DNA of 64,000 nt from Cerasibacillus quisquiliarum (GCF_014202495.1 NZ_JACHHA010000010.1:24703-88702); one strand, 5' to 3'. Shown: positions 26,955 through 35,499, counted from the stretch's first letter. A program made the numbers and translations. Notes: generated from the sequence alone by a model not told the origin.

Positions 26955-26990
26955 AATAGCGTTCGCTATATACGAGCGAACGCTTATTTA
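26955..26990. terminator. Bidirectional terminator between cadA and the convergent small gene
   Basis: Nine-bp stem GCGTTCGCT/AGCGAACGC, T-rich after it on the plus strand (TTATTTATTTG) and T/A-rich on the minus. It overlaps the end of the convergent gene. Confidence 0.75.
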
Positions 26991-27265
26991 TTTGACATAT
27001 TTTGCTTTCCTTCATAAGCCCTTCGACGGCTTTCTTTCAAATAAGCTTTTATATTTGGACAGGCGTCACATGTCTCATCTTTAAATTGCAAATACAATTC
27101 TTTATATTCATCATCTGAGATCTCACCTTTAGCAAGACTTTTGTTTAATGCGTTAACGACTTTTTGATCACGCTTTTTATCTTTCCTAATAATAATCATC
27201 GTCGTGAGAATCGTAATGATAATGACGCCAATCCAAAGTAAGCCAAACAGTTCCCCGCCCTGCAT
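26984..27265 (-). CDS. Small membrane protein with SHOCT-like segment and CxxC
   Basis: 93 residues. One span (about 6-26), a basic stop-transfer stretch RKDKKRDQK, then LNKSLAKGEISDDEYKELY, a SHOCT-type helix. A Cys pair follows in ETCDACPNIKAYL. The CxxC could bind metal or form a disulfide; no function is known. It converges on the cad operon, but there is no sign of shared regulation. GGGGAT precedes the ATG by 5 bases. Confidence 0.65.
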   Translation of the reverse strand: MQGGELFGLLWIGVIIITILTTMIIIRKDKKRDQKVVNALNKSLAKGEISDDEYKELYLQFKDETCDACPNIKAYLKESRRRAYEGKQNMSNK

Positions 27266-27376
27266 TTATATCCCCTAACACAAATGCTGCTACTACTTAT
27301 TTAACCATGATTGAATTAGAATTGAAACAAACTTAACTTAAGAGAAATATAGTCCAGTATCTACACCTATTTTTCC

Positions 27377-27405
27377 TTTACAATTTAACTTCTCATCGTT
27401 ATGAT
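27377..27405 (+). promoter_or_regulatory. Sigma-A promoter of the lipM-lipA transcript
   Basis: TTTACA, a 17-base spacer, TATGAT. Transcription would start about 10-15 bases before the first base of the TPP riboswitch. Confidence 0.6.
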
Positions 27406-27423
27406 GATACTAAGATATGATAA

Positions 27424-27509
27424 GCACTAGGGGTGCCACTTTTGGCTGAGAAGATTAATTATTCTAACCCTTTGGACCCGATCTAGATCATACTAGCGTG
27501 GGGAAGTGC
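27424..27509 (+). promoter_or_regulatory. TPP (thiamine diphosphate) riboswitch, THI element
   Basis: All conserved blocks appear in order. P1 is GCACT (27424-27428) pairing with AGTGC (27505-27509). GGGGTGCC starts at 27430 and GGCTGAGA at 27443. ACCCTTTGGACC is at about 27467-27478, then GATCTAGATCATACTAGCG and GGGGAAG. The P3 stem AGATTAA.../ATTCT region is short. It is followed by a terminator and then lipM. Known TPP riboswitches shut thiamine genes off when the ligand is abundant; no thiamine gene is present here. Confidence 0.95.
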
Positions 27510-27541
27510 AGTATTCCATGGCATAGTTTTATTCACATGGT

Positions 27542-27577
27542 GCTGCATTCCGATTGTGAGGGTGCAGCTTTTTTTAT
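27542..27577 (+). terminator. Riboswitch-controlled terminator before lipM
   Basis: Stem GCTGCATTC pairing with GGGTGCAGC (two wobbles), a 9-base loop, then eight T's. The 5' arm can instead pair with AGTGCAG at 27505-27511, which contains the 3' strand of the riboswitch P1 helix. The two folds are therefore mutually exclusive: an OFF switch by transcription termination. Confidence 0.85.
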
Positions 27578-27612
27578 GACATGAATTTAAACCAATCAAA
27601 GGGGGAGTTATT

Positions 27613-28422
27613 TTGGGAGAAACATGGAACATCTTACGAACGGGCTTTCACGATGCCCATATTAATATGGCACTAGATGAATCGCTATTGAATTGGCATA
27701 GTCAAGGACTTATTTTGCCAACATTACGTTTTTACGGTTGGAAAGAACCATCACTATCAGTAGGGCATTTTCAAAAGGTTGAGAAAGCAATCTATTTCCC
27801 TGGGTTGAAAAAACATGGCTGTCAATATGTTCGGAGATTAACAGGTGGTAGTGCCGTCTTACATAATCATGAACTTACTTATAGTATTGTTGTTTCCGAA
27901 GAACATCCAGAAATTCCACAAACGATACAGGAAGCATACTATGTATTGTCACAAGGTGTATTGGAAGGATATAAAAATCTCAGCATAGAAGCCGAGTATT
28001 TCATTCCGAAACAAAAGAGCAAAAGAACAGCTGTCTGCTTTGAAAGGCCAACTTTTTACGAATTAGTCGTTGATGGTAAGAAAATATCAGGTCACGCACA
28101 GACGAGAAAAAAAGGAGTTCTTTTACAACATGGTTCTATTCCTATTCAGATGGATATTGACATGCTTTTTGATCTATTTATCTTTCCTAATGAAAGAATG
28201 CGTGACATGAACAAGCGTGCCTTTAGACATAAAGCAGCGAGCATCGAGCAATTAACAGGGCGAACATTTACATACGACGAAGTGGAAGAAGCATTTTATC
28301 ATGGATTTCAATCAACACTAGACGTTCAATTTAAATCTTTTGAACTGACAGACAGTCAATGGGATGAAGTATATCAATTAGCAAATAAAAAGTATAAAGA
28401 AACCGTTCCGTCATTCATTTAA
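27613..28422 (+). CDS. lipM: Octanoyl-[ACP]:protein N-octanoyltransferase LipM
   Basis: 269 residues of the biotin/lipoate ligase fold. [14 protein letters not shown] (near 17), [16 protein letters not shown] (near 38), [20 protein letters not shown] (near 76) and [20 protein letters not shown] (Cys about 142, the acyl-thioester position) match B. subtilis LipM. It would move octanoate from acyl carrier protein to GcvH as the first step of lipoate assembly. The start is TTG at 27613 behind GGGGGAG; the nearest ATG is out of frame. It sits downstream of a TPP riboswitch and its terminator and 32 bases before lipA. Confidence 0.93.
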   Translation: MGETWNILRTGFHDAHINMALDESLLNWHSQGLILPTLRFYGWKEPSLSVGHFQKVEKAIYFPGLKKHGCQYVRRLTGGSAVLHNHELTYSIVVSEEHPEIPQTIQEAYYVLSQGVLEGYKNLSIEAEYFIPKQKSKRTAVCFERPTFYELVVDGKKISGHAQTRKKGVLLQHGSIPIQMDIDMLFDLFIFPNERMRDMNKRAFRHKAASIEQLTGRTFTYDEVEEAFYHGFQSTLDVQFKSFELTDSQWDEVYQLANKKYKETVPSFI

Positions 28423-28454
28423 TCATTCTCACTAATCTTTTTAGGAGGCAAAAC

Positions 28455-29405
28455 ATGAAAAATAATAAAGAGATGTTAAGAAAACCGAAGTGGTTAACGA
28501 CGAATATTAACACGAATAAATCTTATACGAAATTAAAAAAATTAATGCGCTCTAAAAATCTTCATACAGTTTGTGAAGAGGCGAAATGTCCAAACATCTA
28601 TGAATGTTGGAGTGAACGTAAAACAGCGACATTCATGATACTAGGGGATATATGTACGAGAGGTTGTCGATTTTGTGCCGTTAAAACAGGGTTACCAAGT
28701 GAATTAGATTGGGATGAACCAGAAAGAGTGGCAGACTCCGTTCAGTTAATGGGACTCCGCCATGTTGTCGTTACAGCAGTAGCTCGCGATGACTTAAACG
28801 ATGGTGGGGCTCAAGTATTCGCTGAAACTGTACGCGCAATTCGGAGGAAGAATCCTGGCTGTACAATTGAAGTTCTTCCATCTGATATGAAAGGTGATTA
28901 TGAAAGTTTAAAAACATTGATGGATAGTCGACCTGATATTTTTAACCATAACATTGAAACCGTAAGGCGATTAACAAAACGTGTACGTGCACGTGCAACA
29001 TATGACCGTTCACTTCAATTACTAAAAAGAGTTAAATTATTATCACCGCATACTCCGACAAAGTCAAGTATTATGGTTGGTTTAGGGGAAACGAAAGAAG
29101 AGATTATTCAAGCAATGGATGATTTGTTAGCACATGGCGTTGACATTATGACAATCGGACAATATTTACAACCGACACGAAAACATTTAAGTGTTGAACG
29201 ATATTATCATCCTGATGAATTTAAGGAATTAAAAGAAATTGCATTAGAGAAAGGATTTAAACATTGCGAATCCGGACCGCTTGTTCGTTCATCATATCAT
29301 GCAGATGAACAAGTTAATTACACAGCTCGTCAACGGCGGATTAAGTATATGAAAGGGTATGAACAACAAGAAGGTAAAGAAATAGACTTTACTTTCAACC
29401 ATTAA
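28455..29405 (+). CDS. lipA: Lipoyl synthase
   Basis: 316 residues of radical-SAM enzyme with both iron-sulfur sites. [12 protein letters not shown] (CX4CX5C, about 40-51) holds the auxiliary cluster that donates sulfur. CTRGCRFC (CX3CX2C, about 67-74) holds the SAM cluster. The C-terminal [14 protein letters not shown]rg-Ser-Ser motif is present near 278. It inserts two sulfurs into protein-bound octanoyl groups made by LipM. AGGAGG precedes the ATG. It is co-transcribed with lipM under the riboswitch. Confidence 0.97.
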   Translation: MKNNKEMLRKPKWLTTNINTNKSYTKLKKLMRSKNLHTVCEEAKCPNIYECWSERKTATFMILGDICTRGCRFCAVKTGLPSELDWDEPERVADSVQLMGLRHVVVTAVARDDLNDGGAQVFAETVRAIRRKNPGCTIEVLPSDMKGDYESLKTLMDSRPDIFNHNIETVRRLTKRVRARATYDRSLQLLKRVKLLSPHTPTKSSIMVGLGETKEEIIQAMDDLLAHGVDIMTIGQYLQPTRKHLSVERYYHPDEFKELKEIALEKGFKHCESGPLVRSSYHADEQVNYTARQRRIKYMKGYEQQEGKEIDFTFNH

Positions 29406-29563
29406 CAATTAAGACCATTTTCAAAAATAGAGCGTGTTTATTTTAAAGATGCTCCACCAACGTTTATGTAACCATTATCAAAAGACAAAGGGGAATTTAT
29501 TTATATCACAGTTGAAAAATCTACCATTGACACCACCATTCGTAGCAATCATTATTAACAAAA

Positions 29564-29594
29564 GAGAACCTCTCACAAGGAAGGTTCTCCTTTA
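29564..29594 (+). terminator. Terminator at the end of the lipM-lipA unit
   Basis: Eight-bp stem GAGAACCT/AGGTTCTC followed by CTTTATTATTTTATTT. It lies 160 bases after lipA. Apart from this hairpin and a weak ORF, the 346-base gap 29406-29751 holds nothing recognisable. Confidence 0.75.
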
Positions 29595-29754
29595 TTATTT
29601 TATTTATATTAGTCAAAATTACGAAAACTAAATAGGCGATGTCGCATATGAAATGATATAAACTTAATTTAACATACGAAATGGACTCATAAACAAAAAG
29701 CATGCCTAGACAATCAATCCGTGCTATGATAACAGAAAGAATGGAGGATAAATG

Positions 29755-30090
29755 ATGAGAGAATTTAAAGATTTACATTCAATAGAAGAAATAGATACCT
29801 TCATAAATGATCATCAACTCGCATTTCTCTATATAAGCATGCCTAATTGCAGTGTGTGCCACGGTCTTTTACCACAAGTACAAAAACTAATGGAGAACTA
29901 CCCACAGATTCAGCTAGCACATGTTGATGCATCAGAAGTAGAAGCTGTTGCCGGTAAATTTTCTATTTTTACCGCTCCCGTTCTACTCTTCTTCGTAGAT
30001 GGTAAAGAATATGTACGTGAAGCACGAATTGTTCATATGGATTTATTTAATGATAAACTAAAGAAAATATATGAAAATGTGGCTGAATAA
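29755..30090 (+). CDS. Thioredoxin-like protein
   Basis: About 111 residues of thioredoxin fold with active site CSVCHG near 37 (ISMPNCSVCHGLLPQVQKLM) and the cis-Pro segment FTAPVLLFFVDGKE near 75. There is no signal peptide, so it is cytoplasmic. The Cys-Ser-Val-Cys active site differs from classical CGPC, pointing to a specialised thiol exchange role. Two ATGs (29752, 29755) follow GGAGG; the second has the better 7-base spacing. Single gene. Confidence 0.85.
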   Translation: MREFKDLHSIEEIDTFINDHQLAFLYISMPNCSVCHGLLPQVQKLMENYPQIQLAHVDASEVEAVAGKFSIFTAPVLLFFVDGKEYVREARIVHMDLFNDKLKKIYENVAE

Positions 30091-30112
30091 AATTCCGCCA
30101 CATTTTTATTTT
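30075..30112 (+). terminator. Terminator overlapping the thioredoxin-like stop codon
   Basis: Nine-bp stem AAATGTGGC/GCCACATTT, then TTATTTTTAAAA. Confidence 0.75.
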
Positions 30113-30165
30113 TAAAATGTTACAATAAAATTGAAGTTTGATTTATAGAAAGGGGTTTTGTTGCA

Positions 30166-30765
30166 ATGAGAATTCTTGTCGTAGGAGCAAGTGGAACAAT
30201 TGGAAAGGAAATTGTTAAAACACTTGAACCAGACCATGAGATTATTCGTGCGAGCAGAAATGGTGAAGATGTTCAAGTCGATATCTCCTCGCTTGATAGT
30301 ATAAAAAAGATGTATGAACAAGTAGGAAAAATTGATGCTGTCGTTAATGCAGCTGGTGGTGCAAAGTTCTCAAAACTAACTGACATGACACCCGATATTT
30401 ATAATGTAGGGATTGAGAGTAAATTGAAAGGACAAGTTAATCTTGTTTTATATGGTTTAAATTATATGAACGACAATGGAAGCTTTACATTAACAACAGG
30501 TATTATGATGGATGATCCGATTCGTGAAGGGGCTGCGATTGCGATGGCAAACGGTGGTGTCAAATACTTTGTCAAAGCAGCTGCCATTGAAATGCCTAGG
30601 GGTATCCGCATCAATAGTGTTAGCCCAACAATTATGGAAGAATCATGGGAAGCATTAGGGGATTACTTCCAAGGCTTTAAACCAGCTCCAGCACGTGAAG
30701 CAGCATTACTTTACAAAAAAAGTGTCCTCGGCTTACAAACAGGAAAGAATTACGAAATGTATTGA
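30166..30765 (+). CDS. Short-chain dehydrogenase/reductase-like protein with altered active site
   Basis: 199 residues with a Rossmann fold: nucleotide motif VGASGTIGKEIV near 6-17, short for NADPH binding, VVNAAGG near 63, and PRGIRINSVSP near 146. The catalytic YxxxK of classical SDRs is replaced by NGGVK in IAMANGGVKYFVKAAAIE, so Tyr is absent while Lys remains. The same replacement is found in a small known branch of SDR-like proteins. The reaction is unknown. AAAGGGG precedes the ATG. Single gene. Confidence 0.75.
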   Translation: MRILVVGASGTIGKEIVKTLEPDHEIIRASRNGEDVQVDISSLDSIKKMYEQVGKIDAVVNAAGGAKFSKLTDMTPDIYNVGIESKLKGQVNLVLYGLNYMNDNGSFTLTTGIMMDDPIREGAAIAMANGGVKYFVKAAAIEMPRGIRINSVSPTIMEESWEALGDYFQGFKPAPAREAALLYKKSVLGLQTGKNYEMY

Positions 30766-30777
30766 ATACAAATGATT

Positions 30778-30817
30778 AGGATTGATCCAAAAGTCGATTT
30801 AACTTTTGGGTCAATCC
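30778..30817 (+). terminator. Hairpin after the SDR gene
   Basis: Sixteen-bp stem AGGATTGATCCAAAAG/CTTTTGGGTCAATCCT (one wobble). The following T-tract is weak. Confidence 0.6.
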
Positions 30818-30874
30818 TGTTGTAAATAATCATTTTCAACATCCAGTCCAGAATTTCCCCTAAACTGGATTCAT

Positions 30875-32107
30875 TTACTGATTAATATTAAGAAATGCAT
30901 TTTGAAAAACATAGTCTTTTACAGGTGCTTTCCCTTTTTGTTCGACTTTCCCTTTATATATCGTTTCACCGGTAACAATGTCCACAATAATTAGTTCAAT
31001 ACTCTTACTTTCATCTATTAAATTCGTTACGTATAATTTATTATTATAAAATATTGTATTCGCTCGATAATCCCCGTACTCGTCTACAAACGAATCAAAT
31101 GTTTGTTTAGATGTTATCTTTTTCTTAGAGTGATCATAACCTACAACATGAATGCTTTGTTCAGCTTGTTTAACAAAATATAAGACATCCCCATTAAAAT
31201 GCTCGAATGTATACCCTTCAAGTTCTTTCGGAATCGTTATGTCACTCAGTTTATTTGCCTTGATATCATATTTCTTCAATGCTACCGTTGATTGTGTTTG
31301 TTGATTATACTCGCCCTCTTCCTCACTCTCAACCGTTATATCTTTATAAGATCTTTCTTCAATCATAATAAAGTCTGAAAATCCATCCTTTTTATCTGTA
31401 TGAAAGTCGAGCGTTGAATATTGATTTTCTGAAATGTCTTCATTCGTATATTCGAATATTTTCTCAGCGTCTATCACTTTTTTTGTATCTATATCAATGG
31501 TATATACGACATAGTCCGTTAGTGTTATGTGACTTTTTGGTTCTTCATATTCATTCGAAGTGATAATCTTCAATTTATTATCATTTAATGAAGCTGTTAC
31601 TAGGAAAAGCCAGCTATATTTATCGACATGCGGTAGTTTGACTTCAAAAGAGTCTTTCTCTTTTGTTTTTAAATCATATATTGATACAGTGACGTTATGT
31701 TTTTCACCATTATGAGTAAATGGATTTAAACTATCATCTATATGCACAAGTAAATCATCTTTTTCAAAAAAACGTCCTACACTTTGCTTCCCTCTGATAA
31801 AGCTACCGTATTTCTTTCTTAGCCGATTTATTTGGGAGTTTTTAGATATGTGTTTCAGATGTTCATAGATAGATAAATGACTATAAACAATTGAGCCCTT
31901 ATTCGTAATCCCTACCATTTCCCGTCCATCAGTATAATTGATTTCAGTGTCTAAACTAATGTGCTCAACTTCTTTATCATCTCCTGACTGCTTTGCAATA
32001 AAGAATTGTGCAATAGCTTTAGAATTTGATTGCAAATGTATATAATAAGTTATAAATACAATACTCGTTATAAGCGGTATTATAATAACTTTCCAATACT
32101 TTCCCAT
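30875..32107 (-). CDS. Membrane-anchored extracytoplasmic protein of a YtrA-type ABC operon, likely beta-propeller
   Basis: 410 residues I cannot assign to a named family. One N-terminal span (about 7-25, signal anchor) leaves the rest outside. The exterior shows repeating beta-strand patterns such as LLVHIDDSLNPF, VSIYDLKTKEKDSFEV, VVYTIDIDTKKVIDAE, HVVGYDHSKKKITS and LIIVDIVTGETIYKG. These repeats are what one expects of a WD/YVTN-like propeller. It is the last gene after the regulator, ATPase and permease (14-base gap), so it probably serves that transporter as sensor or partner. GGAGG precedes the ATG. Confidence 0.6.
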   Translation of the reverse strand: MGKYWKVIIIPLITSIVFITYYIHLQSNSKAIAQFFIAKQSGDDKEVEHISLDTEINYTDGREMVGITNKGSIVYSHLSIYEHLKHISKNSQINRLRKKYGSFIRGKQSVGRFFEKDDLLVHIDDSLNPFTHNGEKHNVTVSIYDLKTKEKDSFEVKLPHVDKYSWLFLVTASLNDNKLKIITSNEYEEPKSHITLTDYVVYTIDIDTKKVIDAEKIFEYTNEDISENQYSTLDFHTDKKDGFSDFIMIEERSYKDITVESEEEGEYNQQTQSTVALKKYDIKANKLSDITIPKELEGYTFEHFNGDVLYFVKQAEQSIHVVGYDHSKKKITSKQTFDSFVDEYGDYRANTIFYNNKLYVTNLIDESKSIELIIVDIVTGETIYKGKVEQKGKAPVKDYVFQNAFLNINQ

Positions 32108-32121
32108 CTTCTTTCCTCCTC

Positions 32122-32955
32122 TTATACCGTAATTTTTTTATTTAATAAAAAACGACTTGTTAATATCGACATAACAAACACTAAAACACATAAAATGAGT
32201 TCAAAGTAAAACAGTTCAAGCGGATATAGATAAGATGTCTCCGTTATAGCAATCATAATGACTGGAGAAAAGAGAATTAATAATGATAAAGCAATATATA
32301 AAATGCCATAAACAATCCCTTTTAATCGAAAACTACGTTCGAATAAAATCGCAGTAAATATTAGAGAAACAGCTAATAAACCGAGACCATAATGAATCAT
32401 AAAATTACTAAATGAAAAAGGAAATAGAATTGTTAATACATTAAATCCGCTAATCATTTCCTTAAAAGATAAATTCATAAAATAAGCTTCTGGCACTAAA
32501 GAACCCATAAGTTTATTTAATACCGGTAATAACATAATTTGTAAGGCAACAAGGCTTAGAACCATCACCATAATCGTTGTTAATTTAGCAAAAAATATGT
32601 TCATCCGTTCTGTTGGTAACATAAGTAATCGATAAATAAATGTATTTTTCCCGAACCAGTCGCGATACCATATTAAAAGTGTGTAAATCAGTAGAACACT
32701 TATACAAAATAATATGGGTCCTTGAATCCAAAGAGAATGAATAATTGCATACATAGACATATCCCCAAATTGGCTTAAAAATTCATCTATAGCCATACCT
32801 TCATGGTAAACATGTTCATTAATTTTATTCGTGTAAGATCTGGATGTAATCACAGCACCTAATACTTGGACGATAACCGTAAAGCCAACAAGAGCTAGGT
32901 ATCCTTTTAAAAAGCGCCCCATTTCAAAATTAAATAGTTTGACATAGTTCTTCAT
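32122..32955 (-). CDS. ABC-2-type transporter permease of the YtrA-type operon
   Basis: 277 residues with about six membrane spans, in pairs flanking a short exterior loop. The text resembles the YtrC/YtrD-like permeases that accompany a YtrA regulator in bacilli. An export or envelope-related role is inferred; the substrate is unknown. Its ATG overlaps the ATPase stop (ATGA), so the two are translated together. Confidence 0.75.
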   Translation of the reverse strand: MKNYVKLFNFEMGRFLKGYLALVGFTVIVQVLGAVITSRSYTNKINEHVYHEGMAIDEFLSQFGDMSMYAIIHSLWIQGPILFCISVLLIYTLLIWYRDWFGKNTFIYRLLMLPTERMNIFFAKLTTIMVMVLSLVALQIMLLPVLNKLMGSLVPEAYFMNLSFKEMISGFNVLTILFPFSFSNFMIHYGLGLLAVSLIFTAILFERSFRLKGIVYGILYIALSLLILFSPVIMIAITETSYLYPLELFYFELILCVLVFVMSILTSRFLLNKKITV

Positions 32956-33641
32956 ACTCGAAACACCTCTCTCATGACGTCTACAATTGATTTCCCTTCA
33001 TTTTCACGAACCTCTTCTGCGTTAAATTCCTTTATAATTACACCATCATCTAATAACACAGCTTTATCAATTAAATGTTCGATATCATGAATTTCGTGTG
33101 TCGTAATAATCACACCGCGATTTTCAATTAAGTGACTTGTAAAAACTTCGGCAATCTGTTCACGGCTAAAAATATCAATTCCAGAAAATGGTTCATCCAT
33201 TAAGACATAGTCCACATCCAACGCGAGCCCAAGAAGGAGATTCACTTTCGCACGATTCCCTTTTGATAGTTCAGAAATGCGACTTTCCTTTTCAAGCCGA
33301 AAAAATTTTAACATGTCATTTGCACGTTTTTGATTCCAACATTGGTAATAATCGTTCATAAAGGCCATCGCATCAGAAATTTTCATTTGTGGTAACATCG
33401 TTATTGCATCTGGAATAAATGTGATCTTCTCATAACTTGTTTTATCAAGTTGCTTACCTTCGATTAATATTTCACCACTATTAATCGGTGTTAATCCCAT
33501 GATGGCGTTCATAATTGTTGTTTTCCCAACACCATTCACACCGATTAAACAAGTAATTTCCCCTTTATTGGCAGTGAAGCTAACCCCTTTTAGGACTTGT
33601 TTACGGCCATAGTTTTTCTTAATGTTTTTAACTTCTATCAT
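32952..33641 (-). CDS. ABC transporter ATP-binding protein of the YtrA-type operon
   Basis: 229 residues: Walker A GVNGVGKTT near 33-41, a degenerate signature LSKGNRAKV near 130 in place of LSGGQ, Walker B VDYVLMDEPFSGID near 150, and switch His in TTHEIHD near 186. The LSKG signature is common in YtrB-type ATPases. It overlaps the GntR gene end by 14 bases, with AGGGGGAG before its ATG. Confidence 0.85.
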   Translation of the reverse strand: MIEVKNIKKNYGRKQVLKGVSFTANKGEITCLIGVNGVGKTTIMNAIMGLTPINSGEILIEGKQLDKTSYEKITFIPDAITMLPQMKISDAMAFMNDYYQCWNQKRANDMLKFFRLEKESRISELSKGNRAKVNLLLGLALDVDYVLMDEPFSGIDIFSREQIAEVFTSHLIENRGVIITTHEIHDIEHLIDKAVLLDDGVIIKEFNAEEVRENEGKSIVDVMREVFRV

Positions 33642-34023
33642 CTTTCTCCCCCTCTTCCAAATGGCTTTGATAGTTATCAGTTACTCTTTGTACGACCTCA
33701 TCGAGTGACACATTAATGGCATGCATTGTTTGAATAAATGTCTCTGTCGCCTCCATAATAAGCTCTTCTCTAACTGCACGTAAGACTTGCTTATCTTTTG
33801 TCACACGACTCGGTAAATTCCCCTCTGTAAATATCAAACCTTCTTCCTCCATTTCTTTATAAGCTCTCTGAGCGGTATTCGGATTAATCTTTAATTTGTT
33901 GGCTAATTCTCTTCGTGACGGAATCTCCTCACCAGGTTCTAACGTCCCTTTAGCAATCTGTATTTTAAAATATTGAATCACTTGCCTATAGACAGGATCT
34001 CGATTGTTAAACTTCAGTTCCAT
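33628..34023 (-). CDS. GntR-family transcriptional regulator, YtrA subfamily
   Basis: 131 residues with a winged helix (about 10-75: DPVYRQVIQYFKIQIAKG, PSRRELANKLKINPNTAQRAYKEMEEEGLI) and a short C-terminal dimerisation helix pair (about 85-125). There is no large ligand domain, which defines the YtrA branch. It should repress its own operon. An inverted repeat 138 bases upstream is a plausible operator. TAGGAGATGG precedes the ATG. Confidence 0.9.
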   Translation of the reverse strand: MELKFNNRDPVYRQVIQYFKIQIAKGTLEPGEEIPSRRELANKLKINPNTAQRAYKEMEEEGLIFTEGNLPSRVTKDKQVLRAVREELIMEATETFIQTMHAINVSLDEVVQRVTDNYQSHLEEGEKDDRS

Positions 34024-34160
34024 AGTCCATCTCCTATCACGCTGATAAAATCAAAGCGTATTAAGTGGTTCATACACCAATGGTAAAAAAACTATTCTGT
34101 ATAGATAGCTTCATACACTTGTTATAAAACATGTATTAACTGCTTGATACACTCTTAATC

Positions 34161-34180
34161 TGTATTATACATGTAATACA
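34161..34180. promoter_or_regulatory. Inverted repeat, possible operator of the YtrA-type regulator
   Basis: TGTATTA-TACATG-TAATACA, a perfect 7-6-7 repeat in the divergent gap between the GntR operon and exoA. Looser TGTAT and GATACA copies lie at 34133-34153. Confidence 0.45.
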
Positions 34181-34250
34181 CATCATGTCAACAATTTTTT
34201 CAATTTTTAATTCGCATTATGTTAAAATGTGGATTGTTAGGAGGAGAAAA

Positions 34251-35012
34251 ATGAAACTCATTTCATGGAATGTCAACGGCCTTAGATCGTGTGTTCGCAA
34301 AGGTTTTTTAGATTATTTTCACAGCGTTCAAGCAGATATTTTCTGCGTACAAGAAATAAAATTACAAGAAGGGCAAATCCAGTTAGACCTCGATGGTTAT
34401 CATCAATATTGGAATTACGCGGAGCGAAAAGGGTATTCTGGAACAGCTATATTTACTAAAAAAGAGCCACTGTCTGTCCAATACGGCCTTCTTGATGAAC
34501 AAGAAGAAAAAGAAGGACGAATCATTACATTAGAATATGATGGCTTTTATATCGTCAATGTCTATACACCAAATGCCCAGCGTGACTTAGCGCGTCTTAA
34601 ATACCGCTTGGAATGGGAGGACAAAATATTTGAACATCTGAAACAATTAGACGAGAAAAAACCTGTTATTTATTGTGGCGATTTAAATGTCGCACATGAA
34701 GAGATTGATATTCGTAACGCAAAAGCAAATAAAGGCAACTCTGGTTTCACAGATGAAGAGAGAGGAAAAATGTCACGATTATTAAATGCAGGATTTATCG
34801 ATACACTTCGTCATTTCTATCCAGATACTGAAGGAATATACACTTGGTGGAGTTATATGAGAGGCGTTCGAGAACGTAATATTGGCTGGCGGATTGACTA
34901 TTTTATTGTGTCAAATCGTTTAGAAAAGTACCTTACACATTCTGAAGCACACCCACAAGTTATGGGCAGTGACCACTGTCCAATTCAATTAGATATCGAC
35001 ATCGCGTTTTAA
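34251..35012 (+). CDS. exoA: Exodeoxyribonuclease III / AP endonuclease
   Basis: 253 residues of the EEP fold repairing abasic sites. Motifs in order: SWNVNGLRS near 5, FCVQEIKLQ near 33, GYSGTAIF near 63, YTPNAQRDL near 105, YCGDLNVAHEEIDI near 144, WWSYM near 204 and GSDHCPIQLDI at the end. The ATG at 34251 has AGGAGG 6 bases before it. The longer reading from 34185 covers promoter sequence and is rejected. Single gene, divergent from the GntR operon. Confidence 0.95.
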   Translation: MKLISWNVNGLRSCVRKGFLDYFHSVQADIFCVQEIKLQEGQIQLDLDGYHQYWNYAERKGYSGTAIFTKKEPLSVQYGLLDEQEEKEGRIITLEYDGFYIVNVYTPNAQRDLARLKYRLEWEDKIFEHLKQLDEKKPVIYCGDLNVAHEEIDIRNAKANKGNSGFTDEERGKMSRLLNAGFIDTLRHFYPDTEGIYTWWSYMRGVRERNIGWRIDYFIVSNRLEKYLTHSEAHPQVMGSDHCPIQLDIDIAF

Positions 35013-35106
35013 ACATCTAGCCGTACGAGGTTTGTCATCTCTTATTCATATTCTGTTCATATTCACTATATATACTCTATATAAAGTGAATATGTAAGGA
35101 GATGAC

Positions 35107-35499
35107 ATGATGACATCATATAGTAAAACATTGCTTCGTTTTTCAGCACTATTTGCTTTAGTTGGTGCTATTTTAGGATCACATATGGCGGGTTCCGAAA
35201 GCTATCTATTTAAGTCTGTTCATGCTCACGTCCTCGTTGTCGGCTGGTTATCGCTTTTTGCTTGGGCGGTATATTATAAAATTTTTACACCATTAAATAA
35301 AAAATTAGCTGCTGCTCACGTTTGGACAGCGATTATTGGATCAATTGGTCTGACAATTGGTATGTGGCTTTATTATGTCAACCCGTTCTCATTAAATCAA
35401 ACCTTAGTGACGATCTTCTTTATCGTTGGTGGCACAATACTCTTGATTAGTTTTGTTATATTTGCCATTTTAACGTTTATGAAAACGGAAGAAGAGTAA
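35107..35499 (+). CDS. Four-span membrane protein, haem-copper oxidase subunit I-like fragment
   Basis: 130 residues, four membrane helices (about 8-27, 37-57, 70-92, 98-122). FKSVHAHVLVVGWLSLFAWAVYYKIF places two His in a membrane helix and recalls cbb3-oxidase subunit I or NnrS helices. The small stand-alone size cannot be an oxidase. A quinone or haem ligand is only a guess. AAGGAG precedes the ATG. It ends at a good terminator; single gene. Confidence 0.6.
   Translation: MMTSYSKTLLRFSALFALVGAILGSHMAGSESYLFKSVHAHVLVVGWLSLFAWAVYYKIFTPLNKKLAAAHVWTAIIGSIGLTIGMWLYYVNPFSLNQTLVTIFFIVGGTILLISFVIFAILTFMKTEEE

Noticed and set aside
26446..27015. 189-codon minus-strand frame opposite the end of cadA
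   Set aside because: Shadow of cadA; it also runs through the terminator and lacks a ribosome site.
29434..29631. 65-codon open frame between lipA and the thioredoxin-like gene
   Set aside because: No ribosome site, no recognisable protein character, and it runs through the terminator hairpin at 29564.
35107..35499. Small four-span protein as a cytochrome oxidase subunit
   Set aside because: Too short for subunit I and lacking the full set of haem and copper histidines; only a partial likeness in two helices.
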